Source: Haloplanus ruber
Lineage (GTDB): Archaea > Halobacteriota > Halobacteria > Halobacteriales > Haloferacaceae
Length of the DNA: 64,000 nucleotides
Direction of reading: 5' to 3'
Assembly: GCF_024494725.1 (NCBI RefSeq)
Contig: NZ_JANHDK010000002.1
Coordinates: 408,915-472,914, forward strand
Shown here: in pieces, positions 55,354 to 63,709 of the stretch
Position numbering within the stretch: the stretch's first letter is position 1
How the letters are laid out: the number at the start of each line of letters is the position of its first letter
Made by a program: the position numbers and the translations under genes
Notes under the pieces: model-generated
The model's input: only the letters and a program-made list of their open reading frames with translations
Database searches by the model: none
Told to the model about the DNA's origin: nothing

Positions 55354-56853
55354 ATGCGACTCCCGGAATCACAGGTCGCGGTGTTGGAAGCCGCGAGCGC
55401 GACGGAGCAACGGACGATAGAACAGGTGAGTGAGGCGACGGGCCTGAAACCGGAGACGGTGACCGGCGCCGCCTTCGACCTCGAAGACGCGGGGCTGATC
55501 GAAGTGTCGGAACGCACCGACGCGTCGACCGAACTCACCGACGAGGGACACCGGTACCACGAGGCCGAACTCCCGGAGGTGAGCCTCCACCGGGCCGCCC
55601 TCGACGGCGCCGGCGGCGACGACCCCGGTGTGGATATCGGCCGCGCGGTCGCCAAATCCGAACTCGGCGACCGGGCGAACATCGCCCTGTCGAACTACGA
55701 GCGAAGCGGGTACGGCACCGTCTCGAACGGCGTCGTCGTCCCCGACGAGGTCGACCCGGGGGCCGACGAGGTGACGGCCGCTCTTGCGGCTGTCGCCGAC
55801 GGCGACACCCCGGGTGACGACTTGCTCGACCTCCTCGAACGCCGTGACCTCGTCGTCCGTCAGGAGCGGACCGTCCGTTCGGTAACCCTCACCGACGAGG
55901 GCGTGACCGCGCTGATGGAGGGTGTCGAGGCCGCCGAGACGGTCGACCGCCTCACCCCCGAGTTGCTCACCTCCGACGAGTGGCAGGACGTCGAGTTCGC
56001 CGACTACAACGTCGAGGCCGACGCCCCCGAACGGCGCGGCGGCAAGGTACATATCCTCCGTCAGACCGCCGAGCGCGTGAAAGACACCCTCGTCGGCATG
56101 GGATTCCGGGAGATGGACGGCCCGCACGCAGACTCGGAGTTCTGGATCAACGACTGTCTGTTCATGCCACAGGACCACCCGGCGCGAACCCACTGGGACC
56201 AGTTCGCCCTCGACGTGCCGCCGATGGGAGAGATTCCGGCGGACCTGCTCGACCGCGTTCGCTCGGCGCACCTGGCTGGCGTCGGTGACGACGGACAGGG
56301 CTATCACTCGCCGTGGACCGAGGAGGTCGCCCGCGGGGTCGACCTCCGGGGACACACCACCTCGCTGTCGATGCGCTACCTGTCGGGACACGAAATCGGT
56401 GACCTCGAACCCCCGGAGCGCTTCTTCAGCGTCGAGAAGGTGTACCGCAACGACACGCTCGACCCGACTCACCTCCTCGAATTCTTCCAGATCGAGGGTT
56501 GGGTGATGGCCGAGAACCTCTCGGTGCGGGACCTGATGGGCACCTTCGAGGAGTTCTACGCACAGTTCGGCATCACCGACCTGCGATTTAAGCCGCATTA
56601 CAATCCCTACACCGAGCCGAGCTTCGAACTGTTCGGCGAACACCCCGAAACCGGGGACCTCATCGAAATCGGCAACAGCGGGATGTTCCGCGAGGAAGTC
56701 CTCCGCCCCCTCGGCGTCGAGTGTGACGTGATGGCCTGGGGCCTGGCGCTCGAACGACTCCTGATGCTCATGTACGGCTTCGACGACATCCGCGACGTAC
56801 ACGGGACGCTCTGTGACCTCGACCTCCTGCGGAACACGGAGGTGTTGCACTGA
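55354..56853 (+). CDS. pheS: phenylalanyl-tRNA synthetase alpha subunit
   Basis: 499-residue class II catalytic subunit of the archaeal/eukaryotic type. Winged-helix tRNA-binding domains fill the first 220 residues (VLEAASATEQRTIEQVSEAT at the start, ERRDLVVRQERTVRSVTLTD in the second). The catalytic domain has motif 1 around VKDTLVGMGFREMDGPHADS, motif 2 FSVEKVYRNDTLDPTHLLEF and motif 3 AWGLALERLLMLMYGFDDIR. A GGTGG sequence 13 bases before the ATG could serve as ribosome binding site. Its stop overlaps the pheT start by one base (TGATG). Confidence 0.97.
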   Translation: MRLPESQVAVLEAASATEQRTIEQVSEATGLKPETVTGAAFDLEDAGLIEVSERTDASTELTDEGHRYHEAELPEVSLHRAALDGAGGDDPGVDIGRAVAKSELGDRANIALSNYERSGYGTVSNGVVVPDEVDPGADEVTAALAAVADGDTPGDDLLDLLERRDLVVRQERTVRSVTLTDEGVTALMEGVEAAETVDRLTPELLTSDEWQDVEFADYNVEADAPERRGGKVHILRQTAERVKDTLVGMGFREMDGPHADSEFWINDCLFMPQDHPARTHWDQFALDVPPMGEIPADLLDRVRSAHLAGVGDDGQGYHSPWTEEVARGVDLRGHTTSLSMRYLSGHEIGDLEPPERFFSVEKVYRNDTLDPTHLLEFFQIEGWVMAENLSVRDLMGTFEEFYAQFGITDLRFKPHYNPYTEPSFELFGEHPETGDLIEIGNSGMFREEVLRPLGVECDVMAWGLALERLLMLMYGFDDIRDVHGTLCDLDLLRNTEVLH

Positions 56854-58565
56854 TGCCCGTCGTCAACGTCGATCCCGACGAACTCCGCCGGCTGACCGGT
56901 CACGACGAGAAAAGCGACGAGGCGTTCAAGGAGGATCTGTTCGCCCTCGGCCTGGAGTTCGAGGGTGAGACCGAGGATGGACAACTCCAACTGGAGTTTG
57001 GCCCCGACCGCCTGGACCGCCTTTCGGTCGAGGGGGTCGCCCGCTCCCTGCGCTACCAGTACGGCGACGACCGCGGGGTGTACGTCCCGAACACGAACGA
57101 TCCCGACTGGACGGTCGTCGTCGACGACTCGGTGCCCGACGAGCGCCCCTACGTCACGGGCGCGGTGATTCGCGGGGTCGACCTTGACGACGACGCCCTC
57201 GACTCGCTGATCCAGTTGCAGGAGAAACTCCACGCGACGATGGGGCGGAAACGCGCCAAGGGCGCCATCGGCATCCACGACCTGACGATGCTGAAAGGCG
57301 CGGGCTACGGCGACGACGGCGGTAACTCGGTTACGTACCGCGGGGTCGACCCCGAGGGCGACCGCTTCGTCCCCTTGGACGCCGACCGCGAGATGACACC
57401 GGCCGACGTGCTCGAATCCCACCCCACCGGTGAGACGTACGCCCCGCTGGTGGACGAATACGACCGCTATCCGGCCATCTACGACGAACTCGGCCTGTTC
57501 TCGTTCCCGCCGGTCATCAACGGGCGGCGGACGGAGGTGTCGACCGACTCCCGAGAACTGTTCGTCGAACTCACGGGCACCGACCAGTGGACCATCGACC
57601 GGATGTGTAACGTCATCTGCTATGCGCTCGATGCCCGCGGCGCGACCGTCGAGGAAGTCACCGTCGAGTACCCCGACGAGCGCCTCGTCCGCCCGAACTT
57701 CGAGGTGGACGAAAAGACCGTCGCCCACGAGCGCATCGAGGGGATGCTCGGCGTCGACCTCGACGTCGAGGAGGCGGTCGACCTGTTCGAGCGCTCGGGA
57801 CTCGACGCCGATCCGGAGGCAGACGGCGAGACCGTCACCTACGAGGTGTCGATTCCGCCGTACCGCACCGACGTCCTCCACCCACTCGACCTGATCGACG
57901 ACGTGGGCCGGGCCTACGGATTCAACGACCTCGATCCTAGCTATCCCGACGTCTCGACCGTCGGCGGTCGACACGAACGCTCGGTCCACGAGTCCGCGGT
58001 CCGCACCTCGCTCGTCGGCCTCGGCTTCGAGGACCTGCTCAACTTCCATATGATCTCCGAGGCCGAGAACTACGACCGGATGGGGATCGGCCCCGGAACC
58101 GACGTCGTCGGCGGGGGAGCGCCGGTCACCATCACCGAACCGTACAGCGAGGACTACACGATGCTCCGAACGTGGGCACTCCCCTCCCTGTTGATGGTCC
58201 TCGAGAACAACACGCATCGGGCCTACCCGCAGGATCTCGCGGAGGTCGGCTTGGCGGCCGCCGCCGACGACGGCGAGAACACGGGCGTCGCCGAGCGTCG
58301 CACCGTCGCGGGCGCCGTGGCCCGCCACGACGCTACCTACGAGGACGCCAAGTCCCGACTGGCGGCGCTATGTCACGACTTCGACGCCGACTTGGCGACG
58401 CCCGCGACGACACATCCAACGTTCATCGACGGCCGGGCCGCCGACGTGGTGATCGACGGCGAGACCGTCGGCGTGATCGGCGAGGTTCACCCGCGCGTGC
58501 TCGTCGAACACGACCTTGAACTGCCGGTGGCGGCCTTCGAGTTCCGCCTGGACGCGCTGGCGTAG
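56853..58565 (+). CDS. pheT: phenylalanyl-tRNA synthetase beta subunit
   Basis: 570-residue beta subunit of the archaeal/eukaryotic type, lacking the bacterial N-terminal tRNA-binding OB fold. It starts MPVVNVDPDELRRLTGHDEK. The B3/B4 editing module includes KGAIGIHDLTMLKGAGYGDD and SFPPVINGRRTEVSTDSREL; the B5 domain and the class II-like core follow (LDLIDDVGRAYGFNDLDPSY). The C-terminal block AADVVIDGETVGVIGEVHPR is conserved. It is translationally coupled to pheS. Confidence 0.97.
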   Translation: MPVVNVDPDELRRLTGHDEKSDEAFKEDLFALGLEFEGETEDGQLQLEFGPDRLDRLSVEGVARSLRYQYGDDRGVYVPNTNDPDWTVVVDDSVPDERPYVTGAVIRGVDLDDDALDSLIQLQEKLHATMGRKRAKGAIGIHDLTMLKGAGYGDDGGNSVTYRGVDPEGDRFVPLDADREMTPADVLESHPTGETYAPLVDEYDRYPAIYDELGLFSFPPVINGRRTEVSTDSRELFVELTGTDQWTIDRMCNVICYALDARGATVEEVTVEYPDERLVRPNFEVDEKTVAHERIEGMLGVDLDVEEAVDLFERSGLDADPEADGETVTYEVSIPPYRTDVLHPLDLIDDVGRAYGFNDLDPSYPDVSTVGGRHERSVHESAVRTSLVGLGFEDLLNFHMISEAENYDRMGIGPGTDVVGGGAPVTITEPYSEDYTMLRTWALPSLLMVLENNTHRAYPQDLAEVGLAAAADDGENTGVAERRTVAGAVARHDATYEDAKSRLAALCHDFDADLATPATTHPTFIDGRAADVVIDGETVGVIGEVHPRVLVEHDLELPVAAFEFRLDALA

Positions 58566-58604
58566 TCGCTGCCCCGACGCCGCCCGTCATCACCCAACCG
58601 AGGC

Positions 58605-58611
58605 GTTTAAC
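58605..58611 (+). promoter_or_regulatory. TATA element of valS
   Basis: GTTTAAC about 34 bases before the ATG at 58642. valS therefore probably has its own transcript besides any read-through from pheST. Confidence 0.45.
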
Positions 58612-58641
58612 ATCGGTCACTCCGGTAGCGTCACGCGAGCA

Positions 58642-61242
58642 ATGCCGAGCGGAGAATACGACCCCGAGACGGTCGAACGACAGTGGCAGGAGCGGTGGGT
58701 CGAGGAGGATCTGTACGCCTACGGTGACGGCGCGGTAGATCCGGACACCGTCTTCTCCATCGACTCCCCGCCGCCGACCGTCTCCGGAAGTCTCCACTGG
58801 GGGCACGTCTATGGCTTCACCCTTCAGGACTTCGTCGCCCGCTACAACCGAATGCAGGGCGCGGACGTGTTCTTCCCGTTCGGCTACGACGACAACGGCA
58901 TCGCCTCCGAGCGCCTCGCCGAGGACGAACTCGACGTCCAACACCAGGAGTACGACCGCGACGTGTTTCAGGAGATGTGCCGTGGGGTCTGTGCGAAATA
59001 CGAGGCGGACTTCACGGAGAAGATGCAGGCGCTCGGCATCTCCATCGACTGGACCGAGACCTACCAGACCATCGAACCGCGGGTCCAGCGCATCTCGCAA
59101 CTCTCCTTCATCGACCTCTACGAGCAGGGGCGGGAGTACCGACAGCGCGCGCCCGCCATCTGGTGTCCGGACTGCGAGACAGCCATCTCGCAGGTCGAGA
59201 TGGAAGACTCCGAGCAGGACTCACACTTCCACGACATCGCGTTCGAGGTTGCCGACCGCGACGACTCCTTTACCATCTCCACGACGCGCCCCGAACTCCT
59301 GCCGGCCTGCGTGGCGGTGTTCGTCCACCCCGACGACGACGAGAACGCACATCTCGTCGGCGACGAGGCCGAGATTCCGATCTTCGGCCAGACGGTGCCG
59401 ATCATCGAGGACGAACGCGTCGACATGGAGACCGGGTCGGGCATCGTGATGTGCTGTACGTTCGGCGACCAGAACGACATCGAGTGGTACCAGGCCCACG
59501 ACCTGCCGCTCCGCATCGCCATCGACGAGTCGGGGACGATGACCGACGTCGCCGGCGAGTACGAGGGACTCTCCGCCGACGAGGCCCGCGAGGCCATCGT
59601 CGACGACCTCGACGAGGCCGGGGCGCTTCTCGACCGCTGGCCCATCTCTCACGTCGTCAACGTCCACGAGCGCTGCGGGACGGAAGTCGAGTTCCTCGTC
59701 ACCGAGCAGTGGTACATTAAACTGCTCGACAAGACCGACGAATATCTCGACGCCGGGCGGTCGATGGACTGGTTCCCCGACAAGATGTTCACGCGGTATA
59801 AAAACTGGATCGAAGGTCTCCAGTGGGACTGGGCGATTTCCCGTCAGCGCTCGTCGGGCATCCCGTTCCCAGTGTGGTACTGCGAAGACTGCGATACGGA
59901 GGTGATGGCCGACCGCGACCAGTTGCCGGTCGACCCGCTCTCGGACGATCCGCCGGTCGACGCCTGCCCGGAGTGTGGCTGTGAGACGCTCGTCCCCGAG
60001 GACGACGTCTTCGACACGTGGGCTACCTCCTCGTTGACGCCGCTGATCAACGCCGGATGGGAGTGGAACGAAGACGCGGGCGAGATGGAGATCGAGCGTC
60101 CCGAACTCTACTCGATCAACGTGCGTCCCCAGGGCCACGACATCATCTCCTTCTGGCTGTTCCACACCGTCGTGAAGTGTTACGAACACACCGGCGAGGT
60201 GCCCTTCGACAGCGTCATGATCAACGGCATGGTGCTCGACGAAAACCGGGAGAAGATGTCGAAATCGAAGGGTAACGTCGTCGCGCCCGACGAGGTGCTA
60301 GAGGAGTTCCCGGTCGATGCCGCCCGCTACTGGGCCGCCGGGAGTGCCGTCGGCGACGACCTGCCGTACAAGGAGAAAGGGCTGCGTGCCGGCGAGCGCC
60401 TCATGCGGAAACTCTGGAACGCGTCGAAACTCGTCGACGATCTCACCCCCGAAAAGCAACTCTCGCGGCCGGATCTCCGCGAAATCGACCGCTGGATGCT
60501 CGCCGAACTCGACGCACAGATCGACACCGTCACCGAACACTTCGAGCACCGCGAGTTCTCGAAGGCGCGGGACAGCCTCCGCTCCTTTTTCTGGCACACC
60601 TTCTGTGACGACTACCTCGAAATCGCCAAACAGCGCCTGCACGACGGCGATGATCCGTCGGCGGCGTACACGCTTCAGGTCGCTCACCGGCGATTCTGCA
60701 CGCTGTTCGCCCCGATTCTCGCTCACGTCACCGAGGAACTGTGGCGTGACATGTACAACGAGGGGAGCGTCCACACGGCCGACTGGCCCGAACCGCTGGG
60801 CGTGACGGCGGATCTCACGGCCGGTGAGCGGGCGATGTCGGTCGTCGCCGCCCTCCGGAAGTACAAGACCGATCACCAGTTGTCGATGAACGCCGACGTG
60901 GACGCGGTGCGGGTGTACGGCGACGTGGCCGCCTTCGCCGAGGACATCCGACGGGTGATGCACGTCGGCGAACTGGAGTCCGTCGACGAGGAACCGCCGG
61001 TCGAGTCGGTCGTGACCGGTGTCGACCTCGATTACTCCTTGGTCGGTCCCGAGTTCGGCAACCGCGTCTCCGATATCGAGGCCGCTATCGCCGACGGCGA
61101 CTACGAGGTGGTCGACGGCGACCTGCACGCCGCGGACGCCGAACTCGACCCCGAGATGTTCGAACTCGAAGAAGAACGGCAGTACACCGGTGAGGGCGAG
61201 ATGGTCGAGGCGGGCGAGACGGTCGTTATCGTCCGAGACTGA
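58642..61242 (+). CDS. valS: valyl-tRNA synthetase
   Basis: 866-residue class Ia synthetase. The ValS signature is PPPTVSGSLHWGHVYGFTLQ, in which the HIGH motif reads HWGH. The archaeal block is GYDDNGIASERLAEDEL, and the KMSKS loop is ENREKMSKSKGNVVAPDEVL. The editing domain has STTRPELLPACVAVF. Zinc knuckles CPDCETA and CPECGCETLVPEDD are present. Val rather than Ile is inferred from the PPPTVSGSLH and DDNG blocks and from length. The start is the ATG at 58642; the stop abuts that of the convergent pyrD. Confidence 0.92.
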   Translation: MPSGEYDPETVERQWQERWVEEDLYAYGDGAVDPDTVFSIDSPPPTVSGSLHWGHVYGFTLQDFVARYNRMQGADVFFPFGYDDNGIASERLAEDELDVQHQEYDRDVFQEMCRGVCAKYEADFTEKMQALGISIDWTETYQTIEPRVQRISQLSFIDLYEQGREYRQRAPAIWCPDCETAISQVEMEDSEQDSHFHDIAFEVADRDDSFTISTTRPELLPACVAVFVHPDDDENAHLVGDEAEIPIFGQTVPIIEDERVDMETGSGIVMCCTFGDQNDIEWYQAHDLPLRIAIDESGTMTDVAGEYEGLSADEAREAIVDDLDEAGALLDRWPISHVVNVHERCGTEVEFLVTEQWYIKLLDKTDEYLDAGRSMDWFPDKMFTRYKNWIEGLQWDWAISRQRSSGIPFPVWYCEDCDTEVMADRDQLPVDPLSDDPPVDACPECGCETLVPEDDVFDTWATSSLTPLINAGWEWNEDAGEMEIERPELYSINVRPQGHDIISFWLFHTVVKCYEHTGEVPFDSVMINGMVLDENREKMSKSKGNVVAPDEVLEEFPVDAARYWAAGSAVGDDLPYKEKGLRAGERLMRKLWNASKLVDDLTPEKQLSRPDLREIDRWMLAELDAQIDTVTEHFEHREFSKARDSLRSFFWHTFCDDYLEIAKQRLHDGDDPSAAYTLQVAHRRFCTLFAPILAHVTEELWRDMYNEGSVHTADWPEPLGVTADLTAGERAMSVVAALRKYKTDHQLSMNADVDAVRVYGDVAAFAEDIRRVMHVGELESVDEEPPVESVVTGVDLDYSLVGPEFGNRVSDIEAAIADGDYEVVDGDLHAADAELDPEMFELEEERQYTGEGEMVEAGETVVIVRD

Positions 61243-62298
61243 CTACAGGTCGGCGCCGACGGCCGCCTCGACGGAGTCGAAGCCGTCCCGTTCTAACAGG
61301 TCGACGAGGCCACGGTTGATGTCGCGGGCGAGACTCGGCCCTTCGTAGACCAGGCCCGTGTACAACTGTACGATGCTTGCCCCCGCGCGAATTTTTCGGT
61401 AGGCGCCCGCGGCGTCGGTAACTCCGCCGACGCCAACGACCGGCACGTCGGTGCGCTCGGCGATGAACGAAACCATGCCCGTGGCGCGCTCCTCGATGGG
61501 GTCGCCTGAAAGTCCGCCTCGCTCGGCTCGGTTCGGGTTCTCGAGGTTGTCCGGCCGGTCGATGGTAGTGTTGGTCGCGACCACCCCATCCAAGTCTAGG
61601 TCGTCGACGACGGCGAGGGCCTCGTCGGCGGCTGGCCCCGCTAGGTCGGGGGAGAGCTTCACCAACAGTGGTTCGGCGCCGGCGTCGACGAGGCTGCCGA
61701 GAATGCGCTCCAGTGACTCGCGGTCCTGGAGTTCGCGCAGTCCGGGCGTGTTCGGACTGGAGACGTTCACGACGAAGTAGTCGCCGGCGTCGGCGACCCG
61801 GTCGTAGGTGTAGCGGTAGTCGTCGGCCGCGTCGGCGAGGGGCGTCGACTTCGACTTGCCGATGTTGATCCCCACGGGGGCGTCGGGCAGGTCGGCGTCC
61901 GCGAGGCGTGCCCCGACCCGGTCGGCCCCCTCGTTGTTGAACCCCATCCGATTTATCAGCGCGCCGTCCTCGGGGAGGCGAAAGAGTCGTGGCCGGGGGT
62001 TGCCCGGTTGGCGTTCGGCCGTGACGCCGCCCACCTCGACGTGGCCGAATCCGAGCGCCGTCAGCATCGACGGGAGTTCGGCGTTCTTGTCGAAGCCGGC
62101 GGCGACGCCGACCGGGGTATCGAAGTCGAGTCCGAACACGTCGGTCCGGAGTCGCTCGTCATCGACGGCGTACCGCTCTCGAACCAACCCTTCGATGCCC
62201 GTTCCTTGGGCGGTGCGGAGCAGTCGGTGTGTGGCTCGGTGGGCCGTCTCCGCGGGCAACGCGAACAGGAGCGGCTTGCACAGGTCGTAGGCTCTCAT
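61243..62298 (-). CDS. pyrD: dihydroorotate dehydrogenase (quinone), class 2
   Basis: 351-residue membrane-associated FMN enzyme of pyrimidine synthesis, passing electrons to quinone. The N-terminal helix pair (RAYDLCKPLLFALPAETAHR) is the class 2 quinone tunnel. The FMN region is PVGVAAGFDKNAELPSML, the catalytic serine is in VVNVSSPNTPGLRELQDRE, and phosphate is bound by VGVGGVTDAAGAYRKIRAGA. It is convergent with valS, with no base between stops. Gene order before it on the same strand is the AbrB-like protein at 62338, with a 39-base gap. Confidence 0.96.
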   Translation of the reverse strand: MRAYDLCKPLLFALPAETAHRATHRLLRTAQGTGIEGLVRERYAVDDERLRTDVFGLDFDTPVGVAAGFDKNAELPSMLTALGFGHVEVGGVTAERQPGNPRPRLFRLPEDGALINRMGFNNEGADRVGARLADADLPDAPVGINIGKSKSTPLADAADDYRYTYDRVADAGDYFVVNVSSPNTPGLRELQDRESLERILGSLVDAGAEPLLVKLSPDLAGPAADEALAVVDDLDLDGVVATNTTIDRPDNLENPNRAERGGLSGDPIEERATGMVSFIAERTDVPVVGVGGVTDAAGAYRKIRAGASIVQLYTGLVYEGPSLARDINRGLVDLLERDGFDSVEAAVGADL

Positions 62299-62337
62299 TG
62301 GCTCGCTCCGTCGGTGCCGTCGAGATCGGTCATCGGA

Positions 62338-62535
62338 TCAGAAATCGTGTTCCACGTCGTCCTGATCGGCCTGCTGGATAATTATCTTCCCGTCCCGAAC
62401 CCGGACGAACACTTCGTCGCCGATCTCCATCCCGGCCACGGCGAGTTCGTCTTCGTGCAGGTTGACGTGGACGTTGTGGTACTCGCCGTTCTCGTCCTTG
62501 GCACCGCTTGGACTGAGCTTCTTTTTCCGGACCAT
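62338..62535 (-). CDS. small SpoVT/AbrB-like protein
   Basis: 65 residues with a swapped-hairpin beta-barrel pattern: VHVNLHEDELAVAGMEIGDE then VFVRVRDGKIIIQQAD, typical of AbrB/SpoVT DNA-binding or toxin-antitoxin antitoxin domains. The N-terminus MVRKKKLSPSGAK is basic. No toxin gene is adjacent, so a general transcriptional role is more likely. An ACTTATG element at 62571-62578 lies about 38 bases before the ATG. Confidence 0.75.
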   Translation of the reverse strand: MVRKKKLSPSGAKDENGEYHNVHVNLHEDELAVAGMEIGDEVFVRVRDGKIIIQQADQDDVEHDF

Positions 62536-62697
62536 CGGGGGTGTCTAGGCCCCTTTCGCCACAGGACACACATAAGTGTTGTCTACTGTCCGACGGCAAC
62601 GCCTGTGGGTAACTCGCCGCGACCCGCTCGGCTGGATCGGACAGAGCAACGACCCTGTATTCGTGCCGTGATCCCCGTCAGGGCCCCTGATTTGCCG

Positions 62698-62708
62698 GTA
62701 TATTTATG
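62698..62708 (+). promoter_or_regulatory. TATA element of the MC1 gene
   Basis: GTATATTTATG, the strongest TATA match in the window. It is 39-49 bases before the ATG, so the transcript has a leader of about 15 bases. Confidence 0.65.
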
Positions 62709-62733
62709 TTGTGCCATGTGTTCGATTCCCATA

Positions 62734-62739
62734 GAGGTG
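62734..62739 (+). promoter_or_regulatory. Shine-Dalgarno site of the MC1 gene
   Basis: GAGGTG ends seven bases before the ATG at 62747. Unlike most genes here, this one has a short leader with a clear ribosome binding site. Confidence 0.6.
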
Positions 62740-62746
62740 CAAAATC

Positions 62747-63058
62747 ATGGTACGAGAGGACGGTAAACGGAACTTCGTGATGCGTGAGGAGGGTGAGGAG
62801 GACAGCGTGTTTTCAGGGAACATGCCTCGGCAAGCGGCCCTGAAAGCGGCACGCCGTCTCGATCCCGAAGGTTCAGAGGAGCAAGCGGAGGCGGACGCAG
62901 AGGAGATCCGACTTCGGGAGAAGGGGACCGACAAGGTCCACATCTTCGAGGCGTGGGCCTGGGAGCAGGAGGCACCGGACGACAAACCCGACTGGATGGG
63001 CGACGAGATCACGAAAGGCAACGTCTCGAAGAAAGGCATCGAACATCTCGACGAGTGA
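62747..63058 (+). CDS. non-histone chromosomal protein MC1
   Basis: 103-residue MC1-family DNA-bending protein. The typical opening VREDGKRNFVMREEGEEDSV, the core NMPRQAALKAARRLDPEGS and the DNA-contact region LREKGTDKVHIFEAWAWEQE are all present, followed by PDWMGDEITKGNVSKKGIEH. MC1 binds and sharply bends DNA and is an abundant chromatin protein in haloarchaea and methanosarcinas. It has its own strong TATA element and Shine-Dalgarno site, and it is the last protein gene before the rRNA operon. Confidence 0.96.
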   Translation: MVREDGKRNFVMREEGEEDSVFSGNMPRQAALKAARRLDPEGSEEQAEADAEEIRLREKGTDKVHIFEAWAWEQEAPDDKPDWMGDEITKGNVSKKGIEHLDE

Positions 63059-63252
63059 CGGCGGCCGGCGGACGGGGCGACAGGTGCCGACAAGGCTTTG
63101 TTCGCTCGCCGATCACCTCCCTGCGCGCGGCCGCTCCCCGGCGGGACCACCCGTACGAGCGGGGGATGACCGACCGGTCTCCAGCCGCGCGACATTACCT
63201 TACATCCTCTCCGTGACGACGCCCGTGAGACAGTCCCGTGTAATCGACTGAC

Positions 63253-63284
63253 GAGGCGCCTCCACTTCGACGGCCTTATTTATA
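63253..63284 (+). promoter_or_regulatory. rRNA operon promoter P1
   Basis: A perfect ten-base palindrome GAGGCGCCTC (63253-63262) is followed by TTCGACGG (63266-63273), an upstream motif known from haloarchaeal rRNA promoters, and the TATA element TTATTTATA (63276-63284). Transcription should begin near 63308. Confidence 0.7.
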
Positions 63285-63380
63285 CCCCTCTCCTCTCCAG
63301 TAGTACGCACGTCGTCGGCGTCGATTCGGCGTTCGGAGTTGGTCCGAACGATCCGTAATCGGCGGCCGGCGGCGGGACGC

Positions 63381-63420
63381 TTCCGACGCCCTTAAGTGTA
63401 TAAGGGCGTTCGGTGGTAAT
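63381..63420 (+). promoter_or_regulatory. rRNA operon promoter P2 within a perfect inverted repeat
   Basis: CCGACGCC precedes the TATA-like CTTAAGTGTA. ACGCCCTTA (63386-63394) and TAAGGGCGT (63401-63409) are exact inverted copies flanking its centre, and a CCG/CGG pair extends the dyad past a one-base bulge. Transcription should begin near 63420, at the TGCGAAGG typical of haloarchaeal rRNA starts. Confidence 0.7.
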
Positions 63421-63709
63421 GCGAAGGGCGAGGGCGACGGTGCCCTCGGCTACACCCGGATCGGTTACGCCGACCGGGGGCGACTCGAAGCCCGATCAAC
63501 GGGCTTATATGGGTCGCCCTCCTCGGTTCAGATCCGGACGAAACATGAGGATTCCACCCCTGCGGTCCGCCGTAAGCCGGAATCTGATGTGAGCCTTGGT
63601 GGTTCGGTGTCACCCGGTCGATCCGGTGACCCGAACCATGGACCTCAGTGGTCTACACGACGCGGAAACACTATGTTTCCCGCCACCCCTCACTCGCAAG
63701 AGTGAGTTC
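63421..63709 (+). other. 5' leader of the pre-rRNA transcript
   Basis: Non-coding leader before 16S. It holds a long hairpin at 63601-63637 (GGTTCGG and CCGAACC ends) and a short GNRA-capped hairpin, TCACTC-GCAA-GAGTGA, at 63690-63705, five bases from the 16S 5' end. The 5' strand of the 16S processing stem with its bulge-helix-bulge must lie here, but its 3' partner is beyond the window. The 200 bases between MC1 and P1 show nothing recognisable. Confidence 0.75.
63488..63510 (+). promoter_or_regulatory. possible rRNA operon promoter P3 with upstream dyad
   Basis: AAGCCCG (63488-63494) and CGGGCTT (63500-63506) form a perfect seven-base dyad running into the TATA-like CTTATAT (63504-63510). 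Transcription would begin near 63533. It could instead be only a leader hairpin of transcripts from P1 and P2. Confidence 0.5.

Noticed and set aside
63601..63637. Long hairpin GGTTCGG...CCGAACC, considered as a terminator upstream of 16S.
   Set aside because: It has no T-run and lies inside the rRNA leader, downstream of the promoters. A structural or processing role in pre-rRNA is more likely.
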